A DNA stretch of 9,039 nt from Desulfobulbaceae bacterium UBA5173 (GTDB lineage Bacteria > Desulfobacterota > Desulfobulbia > Desulfobulbales > Desulfobulbaceae): contig DHWV01000072.1 in assembly GCA_002413355.1 (NCBI GenBank), forward strand, positions 1-9,039, read 5' to 3'. Both the position numbers and the translations under genes were made by a program. How positions within the stretch are numbered: position 1 is the first letter of the stretch; each line of letters begins with the position of its first letter. Shown piece after piece: positions 1 through 6,060 of the stretch. The notes under the pieces were generated by a model. The model did no database searches. It saw only the letters and a list, made by a program, of their open reading frames with translations, and had not been told where the DNA came from.

Positions 1-58
1 ACTTTATGCTGCTTCAGCTATAGTGCTCCCAGAACGACGGCACAGTTGCGGACTTCAT
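1..58 (-). pseudogene. Broken toxin gene start (RelE/ParE-like), 14 codons then stop
   Basis: An ATG on the minus strand at 58 overlaps the antitoxin stop in an ATGA arrangement, the usual translational coupling of antitoxin and toxin. The frame reads MKSATVPSFWEHYS and then hits TGA at 14-16. From memory, toxins paired with this antitoxin family start with an MKS..PSFW..Y motif followed by an LP motif and about 85 more residues, so the start looks genuine and the interruption looks like damage. A one-base loss near position 17 would explain it, because another frame reads on as LKQHK to the window edge. The edge hides the rest, so a nearby insertion or a sequence error is equally possible. 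Family assignment rests on 14 residues and on context. Confidence 0.5.
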
Positions 59-285
59 AAGGTATCAACGTCTAATGGAGCCGCTTTGCCCTCCTTGATT
101 TCCTTGCGCACTTGCCTGGCGGCATCAGCCAGCTTGTCCTGACTCTTGGCAAAAGAGCTGCTCCACAGCATCTCATCCTTCAAGTCAGCAATATATTCCC
201 GCACATGCTCAACGACTTGGTCTTTGAGCTGCTCTGGAAGAGATTCAAGCATCCTTGAGATTGTGACAGCAGATTCAGAAATCAT
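55..285 (-). CDS. Type II toxin-antitoxin system antitoxin (76 aa)
   Basis: A small acidic/basic helical protein starting MISESAVTISRMLESLP, with a middle REYIADLKDEM segment and a charged C-terminal half. I recognise this as the small antitoxin family that precedes MKS..FW-type RelE/ParE toxins. It would neutralise its toxin by direct binding and probably repress its own promoter. The N-terminal half is predicted to be helical and may form the dimer or DNA-binding part; no classic helix-turn-helix or ribbon-helix-helix is obvious. The start at 285 is backed by AAGGAG on the minus strand (291-296). The stop overlaps the ATG of the downstream toxin, which is broken, so this may be an orphan antitoxin. 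It has its own promoter and is separated from the ABC operon by a terminator. Confidence 0.75.
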   Translation of the reverse strand: MISESAVTISRMLESLPEQLKDQVVEHVREYIADLKDEMLWSSSFAKSQDKLADAARQVRKEIKEGKAAPLDVDTL

Positions 286-314
286 TTGTTCTCCTTGCTT
301 CAGATTGCCAAGTT

Positions 315-333
315 GCTGAGGCTGTTACTCAGC
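315..333. repeat. Inverted repeat near the antitoxin transcription start
   Basis: GCTGAG (315-320) and CTCAGC (328-333) form a perfect 6-bp inverted repeat around a 7-nt centre, just downstream of the -10 box and spanning the likely start of transcription. It could be a second repressor site or a small 5'-UTR hairpin. Its sequence is unrelated to the palindrome over the -35. Confidence 0.35.
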
Positions 334-335
334 CA

Positions 336-364
336 AGCATAAGAACTGGAACTGTCTCTGTCAA
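336..364 (-). promoter_or_regulatory. Sigma70-type promoter of the antitoxin gene
   Basis: On the minus strand the sequence has a consensus -35 TTGACA (359-364), a 17-nt spacer and a -10 TATGCT (336-341, 4 of 6 consensus). Transcription would start near 329, about 45 nt before the antitoxin ATG. Box match and spacing make this one of the best-formed promoters in the window. Confidence 0.7.
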
Positions 365-370
365 CAGAGA
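355..370. promoter_or_regulatory. 16-bp palindrome over the -35 box, candidate operator
   Basis: TCTCTGT-CA-ACAGAGA is a perfect inverted repeat with 7-bp arms and a 2-bp centre. It covers the whole -35 hexamer of the antitoxin promoter, where a bound repressor would exclude RNA polymerase. TA antitoxins normally autoregulate in this way, so this is the leading operator candidate. Binding is inferred from position and symmetry. Confidence 0.5.
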
Positions 371-393
371 GAGCAACGGGCAAAGCGGGAAGC

Positions 394-430
394 AAAAAGG
401 CATCTCCCAGCGTGCCGGGAGATGCCTTTT
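394..430 (-). terminator. Rho-independent terminator of the ABC operon (bidirectional form)
   Basis: A perfect 14-bp stem (395-408 with 417-430) encloses an 8-nt loop. It has an A-run on the left and a T-run on the right of the plus strand, so it could stop transcription from either side. It begins 22 bases beyond the stop of the DUF4340 gene, which reads toward it, and it insulates the antitoxin unit. Confidence 0.85.
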
Positions 431-451
431 GAACCACTTGCACTGCGTGAA

Positions 452-1504
452 TTATTGCCCAGCTTCTTTTTTCTCTGCCGCCTGCGTTTGCTGCTGCACT
501 GGCGGTTCAGCAGGAACTGGAACCGGCGTTTGCGCCAGTTGCGCTGTTGGAACTGGCGCAGGAGCCGCTGCAACTGGTGCCGCCTCCTTCTTCACTAACA
601 GATTCGCCCGCTTCAGCTTAGTCAGCTCTTCGGCCTGCCATGTGCCGATCTTCAGATAGAGTGGACTGGCCGAGCTTTTCAGGACATAGTGATCATCCTG
701 CTTGGCCAGGGCGTAGGTCACTGTGCTGTTGTCGTTCTTAGTGGCGGTGAACTGCGCTGCCGGGGTCTGCTTGAAGAGCGGTTCAGCCTTGGCTGGATCA
801 AGCACGCCCTGCGCTGCCAAGCCAGTGAGCTTGTCCAACGCCTTGCCCAGCTCATCCTTGCTTGTATCGCCCGCTGCCGCGCCGTCCAACTGCCAGTCCT
901 TGTCCTGCCGGGTGAGCACGATGTCGGCCAGCTCGATCTTCTTCAGCTCATCGCGGTTGAGGCGGCCCAAGCCTTTGTCTAACCACTTGTCTGCATCAGC
1001 CTCAGCTTCAAAGCCGCTGACCGGGATGCTGGCCACTTCGTCCTTGCCGTTCAGCCGCGCATAGCTCTGGCGGAAGCCTGCTGAACTGCCGAGATAGAGA
1101 TCCACGGCCGCCTTGTCGCCCTCCTTAAAGACGATGTGCCGTTCAAACTCGTTGTCCGCTGTCTTGAAGCGTTTGGCCGCGCCTTTGGTCGAAGCCACTG
1201 CCAGTCCCTGTTTGGCTTTGGCGACCTTTTGCAGCAAGTCCTCAACCTGGCCGCTGTCCGCCGGAGCAGAGTATGAGTCTGGCAGCAGCCAGCTCTTGCC
1301 GTTTTTAGTCAAGGTGACTTTCTTGCCGTCGCTTGCGCTGATTTGCACCGTGCTGATCTTGGCCGGATCAAATGCGGCAAAGAGCGCGTCCGGCAAGGCC
1401 GCATTCAGACCTGAGCTGCTGCTGATTTGCAAAAAGACCGCCAAGCCAAGCTGCATAGCCAGTAGCCCGGCAGCGGCATAAATGACACGCAGAAGCATGG
1501 TCAT
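452..1504 (-). CDS. DUF4340 domain-containing membrane-anchored protein (350 aa)
   Basis: The third gene of the ABC operon. One N-terminal hydrophobic segment (about residues 4-27) should anchor it in the inner membrane, leaving a periplasmic body. The body carries the recurring motif pattern of DUF4340: short beta-rich repeats such as ISTVQI..SDGKKVTLTKNGKSWLLP (about residues 50-75), then a similar VLTRQDKDWQLDG unit (about 197-209). DUF4340 proteins commonly sit next to GldG-like ABC components. Their biochemical role is not established, and an accessory periplasmic subunit is the natural inference. The last ~45 residues are a Pro/Ala/Gln-rich low-complexity tail with PVP repeats, which is probably disordered. 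The start at 1504 overlaps the upstream stop by 4 bp (ATGA), implying translational coupling; a second ATG at 1498 is possible. Confidence 0.85.
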   Translation of the reverse strand: MTMLLRVIYAAAGLLAMQLGLAVFLQISSSSGLNAALPDALFAAFDPAKISTVQISASDGKKVTLTKNGKSWLLPDSYSAPADSGQVEDLLQKVAKAKQGLAVASTKGAAKRFKTADNEFERHIVFKEGDKAAVDLYLGSSAGFRQSYARLNGKDEVASIPVSGFEAEADADKWLDKGLGRLNRDELKKIELADIVLTRQDKDWQLDGAAAGDTSKDELGKALDKLTGLAAQGVLDPAKAEPLFKQTPAAQFTATKNDNSTVTYALAKQDDHYVLKSSASPLYLKIGTWQAEELTKLKRANLLVKKEAAPVAAAPAPVPTAQLAQTPVPVPAEPPVQQQTQAAEKKEAGQ

Positions 1505-4416
1505 GCCCTCCCTGATGTAAGTGGCTGGAGAAATGCAAGCTGCTCCCGCTTCGTCCGTTTCCGTGCGCTTGCCCGAAACAGCCAGATACCCGCCAGACCG
1601 AGTAGTGCCAGGCCGTAGTTGAGATACTCGACAACCACCTGCCCGTTTTTGCTGATTGGGTTGAGCGGGCGGGAGAAATGGCTCCGGCTGCGGATGGACA
1701 GCAGGCCCCGATCTTCCAGCGACCAGTCCACTGCATTGGCGGCGAGCTGCACCGGCGCGGTGTAGTTGCTGCGCATTACGCTGGAGCTGATGCCAAGAAC
1801 AAGGTCGCTGAGGAAGCTGTCTGACGCGACAAGGATGATCCGGGCTGAATCCGGCGACTTGTCAATCTGCCGGGCAATCACCTGCTCCTTCTTCTCTTTC
1901 TCCTTATCCGCGCCTTCCGGCTTGGGCGGCTCCTCCTTGGGCGTGTCGTCCTTCTTCAGCAGCGGCGACGGCTTGCCAGCAAAATAGGAGCTGAAGCTGC
2001 CTTCCACGGCGGCGGCCAGCAGCTGCTTCTCCTGCTTGCCTTCAACCGGGAAGCCCAGCTCATCGTTTTTCTGAAAATCCGGCTGCACCTGGGTTGAAGT
2101 CGAAACCCAGCTTTTCGGCGAGCTTTCCAGCAGGCGGAGCACCTTGCGGCCTTTGCTCTTTTCCTGGTTGATCTCAATCGGCGAGGCCCAGTTCAGGGTG
2201 AGCTGATTAAGGCCGCCGGTAATGCCGCTCTCGCTGTTCATGCCGTCCGAGCGGATGTCAACAAAATACGGATACTTGACTAATTGGATCTCTCGCACCG
2301 TGAAGCCGCCCAGATTGCGCTGCGCGGGCACTGGGAAAGGACTGTTCTGCTTGTCAAGCACCAAGGATTTGCCCAAGCTGAGGCCGTTGTGCGCCAGCCA
2401 GTCTTCCAAACCGGTCTTGTGCGGGACAAGGGACACCTCTTCCTCAAAGTTAATCTTGTACGGCGAGACGGCAATCAGCACCGTGCCGCCCTGCATCAGA
2501 AACTGGTCAACAGCAAAGACCTGCTTTTCGTCCAAATCCTCCGGCGCAGCCAGTAGCAGCAAATCAGCTTCCGGCGGCACCTGGCCTTTGCGCAGGTCTG
2601 CGTCTGTCACCATATGATCCTGCGAGAGCACATCTTTCAGGGCGGAGAACTGGAGGCCGCCGCGTCCCGGCATCCCAAACTGGGGCATGGGCGGTGTGCT
2701 TTCCGGCACGCTCAGGGCGACCGTCTTGGCAAAGCCAGTGGCGAAACGCTTCAGCCCGGCTTGCAGAGATTGCTTCAGGTTGTCCTTGTTCAGGTCTTCA
2801 GGCAGAGGAATTTCAATGACCTGCTCGCCGCTGGTCATGGTCATGTAGAACCAGAAGTGCTTCTGGTCAAAGAGGCTGGCAGTCATGGGCCGGAAGCCGT
2901 AGTCCTCGCCGATCTTCTTGGCAATCTTGCCGCCGTCCGCGCCCGGGTCCAGCACGCTTGAGGTGAAGCGGCCATTGCTCTGCTGCTCCAGCTCTTTGGC
3001 CAAGGCGAGAAACTCGGCCTTTAGCTTGCCCAATTCTTCCGGCAACTGCGCGTCAGCCGAGAAATAACCAGTCAAGCCAACGGGCTTGCTGATCGAGCTG
3101 AACAAATCGCCGCCGCCTTGGTAGCTATAGAGCACCTTCTTGATCGCCCGCGTGATGTCGTATTCGGGGTTGCGTAGTTCCACGTCCACATTGCGCTCGC
3201 TCTGGGCCTTGACCTCAATCAGGTCGCGGAAGCCAAGCACCTCGAACTGGTCGCCGTAGCGGATGAGGATGTCAAAGTAGGAGTTGGTCACTGAAGCCTG
3301 ATACTTGCTCGCAGTCTGGAAGGGCACTGGCCTGATGCCGTATTTCTGCCCGGCCTCCTGCTCCAGCTCTGGCTTCTCCGCCGGATCAACAAACTCCACC
3401 CGCACCTTGCTGCCGCCAGCCACGGCGTATTCAGCCAGCAGGTCGCGCAGGCGTGGCACCAGCGGGGCAAGCAGCGGATGCGTCTGGGCGGAGAAATAGC
3501 CCCGAATCAGCAGCGGCTCGCGGAGCTGGCCAAGATAGCTGCGGGTAGCCTCGGAAATCGAATAGATGCTGCCCTTGGTCATGTCCGAGCGCAGACCGCC
3601 GAGCGGAGCCAGCCAAAGGTTGGCGGCAAGAAAGTTGGCGATCAGCAAGCCGCAGGCAAGCTGCCAGCTCCGGTGATGGCTGCTGGCCGGATTGCCTGCC
3701 CAGCGGATTTTTTCCAGCCCGTAGATATTCAGGCTGAGGAAGACCGCCATGATGCAGAGATAGTAATAAATGTCGCGCAGGTCAATCACCCCGCGTGTGA
3801 TCGAGCGGAAGCGCGAGCCGGAGCCGAGTAGCTGGAGGATTTCTGCGCCCCGGTTGCCGAAAAAGGCCGCCAAGGTGTCTGAGCCGATCAGATAGAGCAG
3901 GCCGCAGATCAGCGTGGTGGCGATCAGGCTGACAATCTGGCTCTCCGACTTAACGCTGACAAAGAGGCCGATGGCGATGTAGGCAGCGGCAAGGCAAAGC
4001 GCGGCCACATAGCCGCCGAGAACCGGCCCCCAGTCTAACGGACCGAGAAAGCTCACGGTGATGGCCAGTGGCAAAGTCAGCAGCAAGGCCAGGGCGATAA
4101 GACCGAGGCAGGCGAGAAACTTGCCGAAAACTAACGAGGCAGGCCGCACCGGCGCAGTGAGCAAAAACTCCAAGGTGCCTGCCCGCCGCTCCTCGGCCCA
4201 GCTCCGCATGGTGATCGCCGCGACCAAAAAAATCAGCAGGACGGGCATCCACTCGAAGAGCGGACGAAGTTCAGTGATGTTGCGGGAGAAGAAAGTCTCC
4301 ACCCAGAAAAAGACAAAGAGGGAGGCGGCCAGAAATGCGCCCAGGACGATGAACGCCGCCGGGGAGCTGAAAAATGCGCCGAACTCCTTTTTCGCAATGC
4401 GTGACAGAGTGCTCAT
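1501..4416 (-). CDS. Fused ABC-2 permease (GldF-like) and GldG-like auxiliary protein (971 aa)
   Basis: Residues 1-240 form an ABC-2 type permease with about six membrane segments (near 18-40, 57-72, 96-124, 132-154, 160-177 and 216-234). It includes the cytoplasmic EERRAGTLEFLLTAPV motif at 75-90, typical of GldF/NosY-like permeases and thought to contact the ATPase. A seventh segment (about 252-273) then leads into a large periplasmic GldG-type region (ABC_transp_aux, PF09822-like) with the TKGSIYSISE motif at 280-289, ending in a final membrane helix at about 931-947 and a basic tail. A Lys/Glu/Pro-rich linker lies near residues 838-865. In Bacteroidota GldF and GldG are separate proteins needed with GldA for gliding in Flavobacterium johnsoniae; outside that group the substrate is unknown. 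The ribosome site AAGGAGG lies 7 nt before ATG. The fusion guarantees a 1:1 permease to auxiliary ratio. Confidence 0.88.
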   Translation of the reverse strand: MSTLSRIAKKEFGAFFSSPAAFIVLGAFLAASLFVFFWVETFFSRNITELRPLFEWMPVLLIFLVAAITMRSWAEERRAGTLEFLLTAPVRPASLVFGKFLACLGLIALALLLTLPLAITVSFLGPLDWGPVLGGYVAALCLAAAYIAIGLFVSVKSESQIVSLIATTLICGLLYLIGSDTLAAFFGNRGAEILQLLGSGSRFRSITRGVIDLRDIYYYLCIMAVFLSLNIYGLEKIRWAGNPASSHHRSWQLACGLLIANFLAANLWLAPLGGLRSDMTKGSIYSISEATRSYLGQLREPLLIRGYFSAQTHPLLAPLVPRLRDLLAEYAVAGGSKVRVEFVDPAEKPELEQEAGQKYGIRPVPFQTASKYQASVTNSYFDILIRYGDQFEVLGFRDLIEVKAQSERNVDVELRNPEYDITRAIKKVLYSYQGGGDLFSSISKPVGLTGYFSADAQLPEELGKLKAEFLALAKELEQQSNGRFTSSVLDPGADGGKIAKKIGEDYGFRPMTASLFDQKHFWFYMTMTSGEQVIEIPLPEDLNKDNLKQSLQAGLKRFATGFAKTVALSVPESTPPMPQFGMPGRGGLQFSALKDVLSQDHMVTDADLRKGQVPPEADLLLLAAPEDLDEKQVFAVDQFLMQGGTVLIAVSPYKINFEEEVSLVPHKTGLEDWLAHNGLSLGKSLVLDKQNSPFPVPAQRNLGGFTVREIQLVKYPYFVDIRSDGMNSESGITGGLNQLTLNWASPIEINQEKSKGRKVLRLLESSPKSWVSTSTQVQPDFQKNDELGFPVEGKQEKQLLAAAVEGSFSSYFAGKPSPLLKKDDTPKEEPPKPEGADKEKEKKEQVIARQIDKSPDSARIILVASDSFLSDLVLGISSSVMRSNYTAPVQLAANAVDWSLEDRGLLSIRSRSHFSRPLNPISKNGQVVVEYLNYGLALLGLAGIWLFRASARKRTKREQLAFLQPLTSGRA

Positions 4417-4431
4417 TGGTGTTCCTCCTTT

Positions 4432-5346
4432 TCAGCCGCTGATCTCGGCGAACACTGTTTCCAAGGTTCTGGTCTCGAAATGCAGGGCGTAGAGCGGCCA
4501 GTTCTGCTCATGAACCGCCTTGGCCACTGCGGCGGCGGTTTCGCGGCTGTCCGCGCCCGGCTTCAGCTCCAGCTCAAACTGCCCTTCGCCGCCAGTCTGC
4601 GCCGCCTTGGCAATCTGCGGCAGCGAGTTGAACAGCCGCAGGGCCTTGTCCGCCTCTGTTTTTGCGTTGACCACAAGCCTGCCGCTCTGCCGCAGCTTGT
4701 CAAACTGGGAATCAAGGGCCATCTTGCCGTTTTTGATAATGATCACCCTGCCGCAGATCGCCTGCACCTCCTGTAAAATATGGGTGGAGATAATCACCGT
4801 GGCCGTCTTGGCCAGCTCGTTGATCAGCTCGCGCATGTGCAGGATTTGCGTCGGGTCAAGGCCGTTGGTCGGCTCGTCGAGAATCAGGATGTCCGGCCTG
4901 TGCAGGATGGCCTGAGCCACGCCGGTGCGCTGGCGGTAGCCGCGCGAAAGGGTGTTGATCTGCTCCGCCGCCTTTTCAGCCAGCGCGGTGCGCTCGACCG
5001 CCTCGCGGATCAGCGTGGGCCGCTCCCGCTCCGGGATGCCGTGCAGGGCCGCGCAGTAGTCAAGATACTCCAGAATGGTCATTTCTGGATAAACAGGGCA
5101 GTTCTCCGGTAGGTAGCCGATTTTCTGCTGCACCGCCCGCCGGTCGCTGGCAACGCTCAGGCCATCAATGGTCACTGTGCCGCTGGTCGGCTCCAGATAG
5201 CCGGTCATCATTTTCATGATGGTGGTCTTGCCCGCGCCGTTGTGGCCGAGCAGGCCGACAATCTCACCGGGACGAATCTCGAACGAGACATCGCTGACCG
5301 CAGTGAAATCGCCGTATTTCCTTGTCAGATGCGCAACATTGATCAT
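4432..5346 (-). CDS. ABC transporter ATP-binding protein, GldA/CcmA-like (304 aa)
   Basis: The cytoplasmic ATPase that should power the permease encoded next. All nucleotide-binding motifs are present: Walker A GHNGAGKT (34-41), a Q-loop region IGYLPE (76-81) with Glu in place of the usual Gln as often seen in this subfamily, signature LSRGYRQR (133-140), Walker B ILILDEP (153-159), D-loop GLDP (162-165) and H-loop His189. Residues ~225-304 form a C-terminal extension ending with the HFETRTLETVFAEISG pattern typical of ABC-2/Gld ATPases. It is the first gene of the operon. The start has a moderate GGAG site 8 nt upstream, and the gap to the permease is only 15 nt. The substrate cannot be read from the sequence. 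Confidence 0.92.
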   Translation of the reverse strand: MINVAHLTRKYGDFTAVSDVSFEIRPGEIVGLLGHNGAGKTTIMKMMTGYLEPTSGTVTIDGLSVASDRRAVQQKIGYLPENCPVYPEMTILEYLDYCAALHGIPERERPTLIREAVERTALAEKAAEQINTLSRGYRQRTGVAQAILHRPDILILDEPTNGLDPTQILHMRELINELAKTATVIISTHILQEVQAICGRVIIIKNGKMALDSQFDKLRQSGRLVVNAKTEADKALRLFNSLPQIAKAAQTGGEGQFELELKPGADSRETAAAVAKAVHEQNWPLYALHFETRTLETVFAEISG

Positions 5347-5504
5347 AAGTGCAACTCCATAGACTCAGGTTAGAGTGGGACGAGTACGTCTTCGCTGGAA
5401 ATACACTATGCAAAACAGGGAGATCGGGGCAGGCAGTTGCAGAAAGTCACGCGGCAGTTTTCCACAGAAGGGGGCGTGGCCTGTGTGCAGCCGGAGCCGG
5501 GATG

Positions 5505-5523
5505 CTCTGTTGCCAAGACAGAG
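5505..5523. repeat. Inverted repeat in the ABC operon leader
   Basis: CTCTGT (5505-5510) and ACAGAG (5518-5523) form a perfect 6-bp inverted repeat with a 7-nt centre. It lies about 20-40 nt downstream of the predicted operon start. The arms equal the inner six bases of the palindrome over the antitoxin -35 box (356-361 and 364-369), but the spacing differs (7 versus 2). It could be an mRNA hairpin or a regulator site. Confidence 0.3.
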
Positions 5524-5550
5524 TTTCCAGCAAAGGAAGCAACCGGGGCA

Positions 5551-5578
5551 AGTATAAGGTCAGCGGCGGGAAAAGCAA
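5551..5578 (-). promoter_or_regulatory. Candidate sigma70 promoter of the ABC operon
   Basis: On the minus strand TTGCTT (5573-5578), a 16-nt spacer and TATACT (5551-5556) make a plausible promoter. It would give a leader of about 200 nt before the ATPase start. A weaker alternative lies nearer the gene around 5405-5420. There is no experimental evidence. Confidence 0.4.
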
Positions 5579-5589
5579 GGGGGTGCGGG

Positions 5590-5900
5590 AATTTTTTTGT
5601 TGAATTTGAATGCTTGTCCTTGTACCGCCACGATCTGAAAAATAATGTTCAGAAGACTGATTGGCGAATGTAAAGATCATTTTTGCAAATTAATTTTTTA
5701 AATTTAAATAGTTCAAAAAACTAAATCAAATTAAGAATCAAAGTGATACGAAAGATTGCTTTAAATCTTATTAAGAATTAATTTTTATCTATCAGCATGT
5801 ATATACAAAATTTTTTGTTATTTATATAGGGATAATTCCTATTAGCATAGTGTCCTTGACAGGATCATTTTTTTGACCTACCCTAAAAGTAGGGATACTG
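5590..5900. other. AT-rich intergenic tract with TAGGG-type repeats
   Basis: No gene is visible in this stretch, which sits between two GC-rich transcription units and is dominated by A/T runs, especially 5680-5830. It contains ATAGG-N7-CCTAT (5826-5842) and CCCTA-AAAG-TAGGG (5881-5894). The 8-mer TAGGGATA occurs twice in direct orientation at 5827 and 5890, 63 bp apart, close to six helical turns. Such tracts often carry promoters, bent DNA or nucleoid-protein sites; which applies here cannot be told. Confidence 0.45.
5873..5899 (+). promoter_or_regulatory. Weak candidate promoter for the riboswitch-CAP transcript
   Basis: TTGACC (5873-5878) and GATACT (5894-5899) with a 15-nt spacer would start transcription near 5906, just ahead of the leader hairpin. 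A consensus TTGACA at 5856-5861 has only a poor -10 (TACCCT, 5879-5884) at 17 nt. The promoter must lie upstream of about 5923 if the leader hairpin is transcribed, but the exact boxes are uncertain. Confidence 0.25.
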
Positions 5901-5922
5901 TGTTTATTTAAGCGGTGTTCCT

Positions 5923-5969
5923 AACTTTCTGGTGGGTGCAGGGGAAGAGTTCCCTTGCGCTAGAAAGTT
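5923..5969 (+). ncRNA. Long leader hairpin directly 5' of the riboswitch
   Basis: An outer 8-bp helix (5923-5930 with 5962-5969) and an inner 11-bp helix with two wobble pairs (5936-5946 with 5950-5960) share one asymmetric bulge (5931-5935) and a GAG loop. The hairpin ends one base before the aptamer. No T-run follows, so it is not a standard terminator. The right arm contains UCCCU (5951-5955), complementary to AGGGA in the CAP ribosome binding site (6049-6053), which allows a competing fold. It may be an expression platform, an mRNA stabiliser or an unrelated structure. Confidence 0.5.
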
Positions 5970-6040
5970 GAAAAAGCCACAGCCGTCGCGAGGCGGTGTC
6001 GGAAAGCCACGGGTCTCACGAAGACAGCCGGGTTGCCTGC
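5970..6040 (+). ncRNA. GEMM-I (class I cyclic-dinucleotide) riboswitch aptamer
   Basis: The hallmarks appear in order. A stem CCGUC/GGCGG (5983-5987 with 5992-5996) is capped by the GNRA tetraloop GCGA (5988-5991). A conserved GAAAGCC joining segment follows (6002-6008), then ACGG and a second stem GUCU/AGAC (6013-6016 with 6022-6025) with the receptor-side AGCCGGG, closing with GGGUUGCC (6030-6037). RF01051-type aptamers bind c-di-GMP, or 3',3'-cGAMP when the ligand-contacting G20 (Vc2 numbering) is A. By my hand alignment that position is G5976, favouring c-di-GMP, but the GCCACAG segment departs from the usual GGCAAA and makes the alignment unsure. The aptamer ends 11 nt before the ribosome site, so control of translation is the simplest mode. 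No terminator hairpin separates it from the gene. Confidence 0.85.
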
Positions 6041-6048
6041 TACATGCC

Positions 6049-6056
6049 AGGGAGGG
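6049..6056 (+). promoter_or_regulatory. Strong ribosome binding site that fixes the CAP1 start
   Basis: AGGGAGGG lies 4 nt before the ATG at 6061. This site, together with the riboswitch occupying the upstream in-frame region, rules out the GTG at 5932 as the start. Confidence 0.85.
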
Positions 6057-6060
6057 TATC

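Noticed and set aside
689..3831. Numerous plus-strand open frames opposite the ABC operon genes
   Set aside because: All are antisense to well-supported conserved genes and lack ribosome sites or domain similarity.
5530..5580. Possible second GEMM-like aptamer on the minus strand (CCCCGGTTGCTTCC)
   Set aside because: Only a short similarity to the 3' end; no GNRA-capped stem or AAAGCC joining segment precedes it.
5349..5603. 84-residue plus-strand reading frame facing away from the ABC operon
   Set aside because: No ribosome site, no recognisable domain, atypical composition, and it overlaps the probable operon leader and promoter.
5932..6060. GTG start at 5932 extending CAP1 by 43 residues
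   Set aside because: The added stretch lies in the leader hairpin and riboswitch, is rich in basic residues and Pro/Gly, and would bury the lipoprotein signal. The ATG at 6061 has a strong ribosome site.
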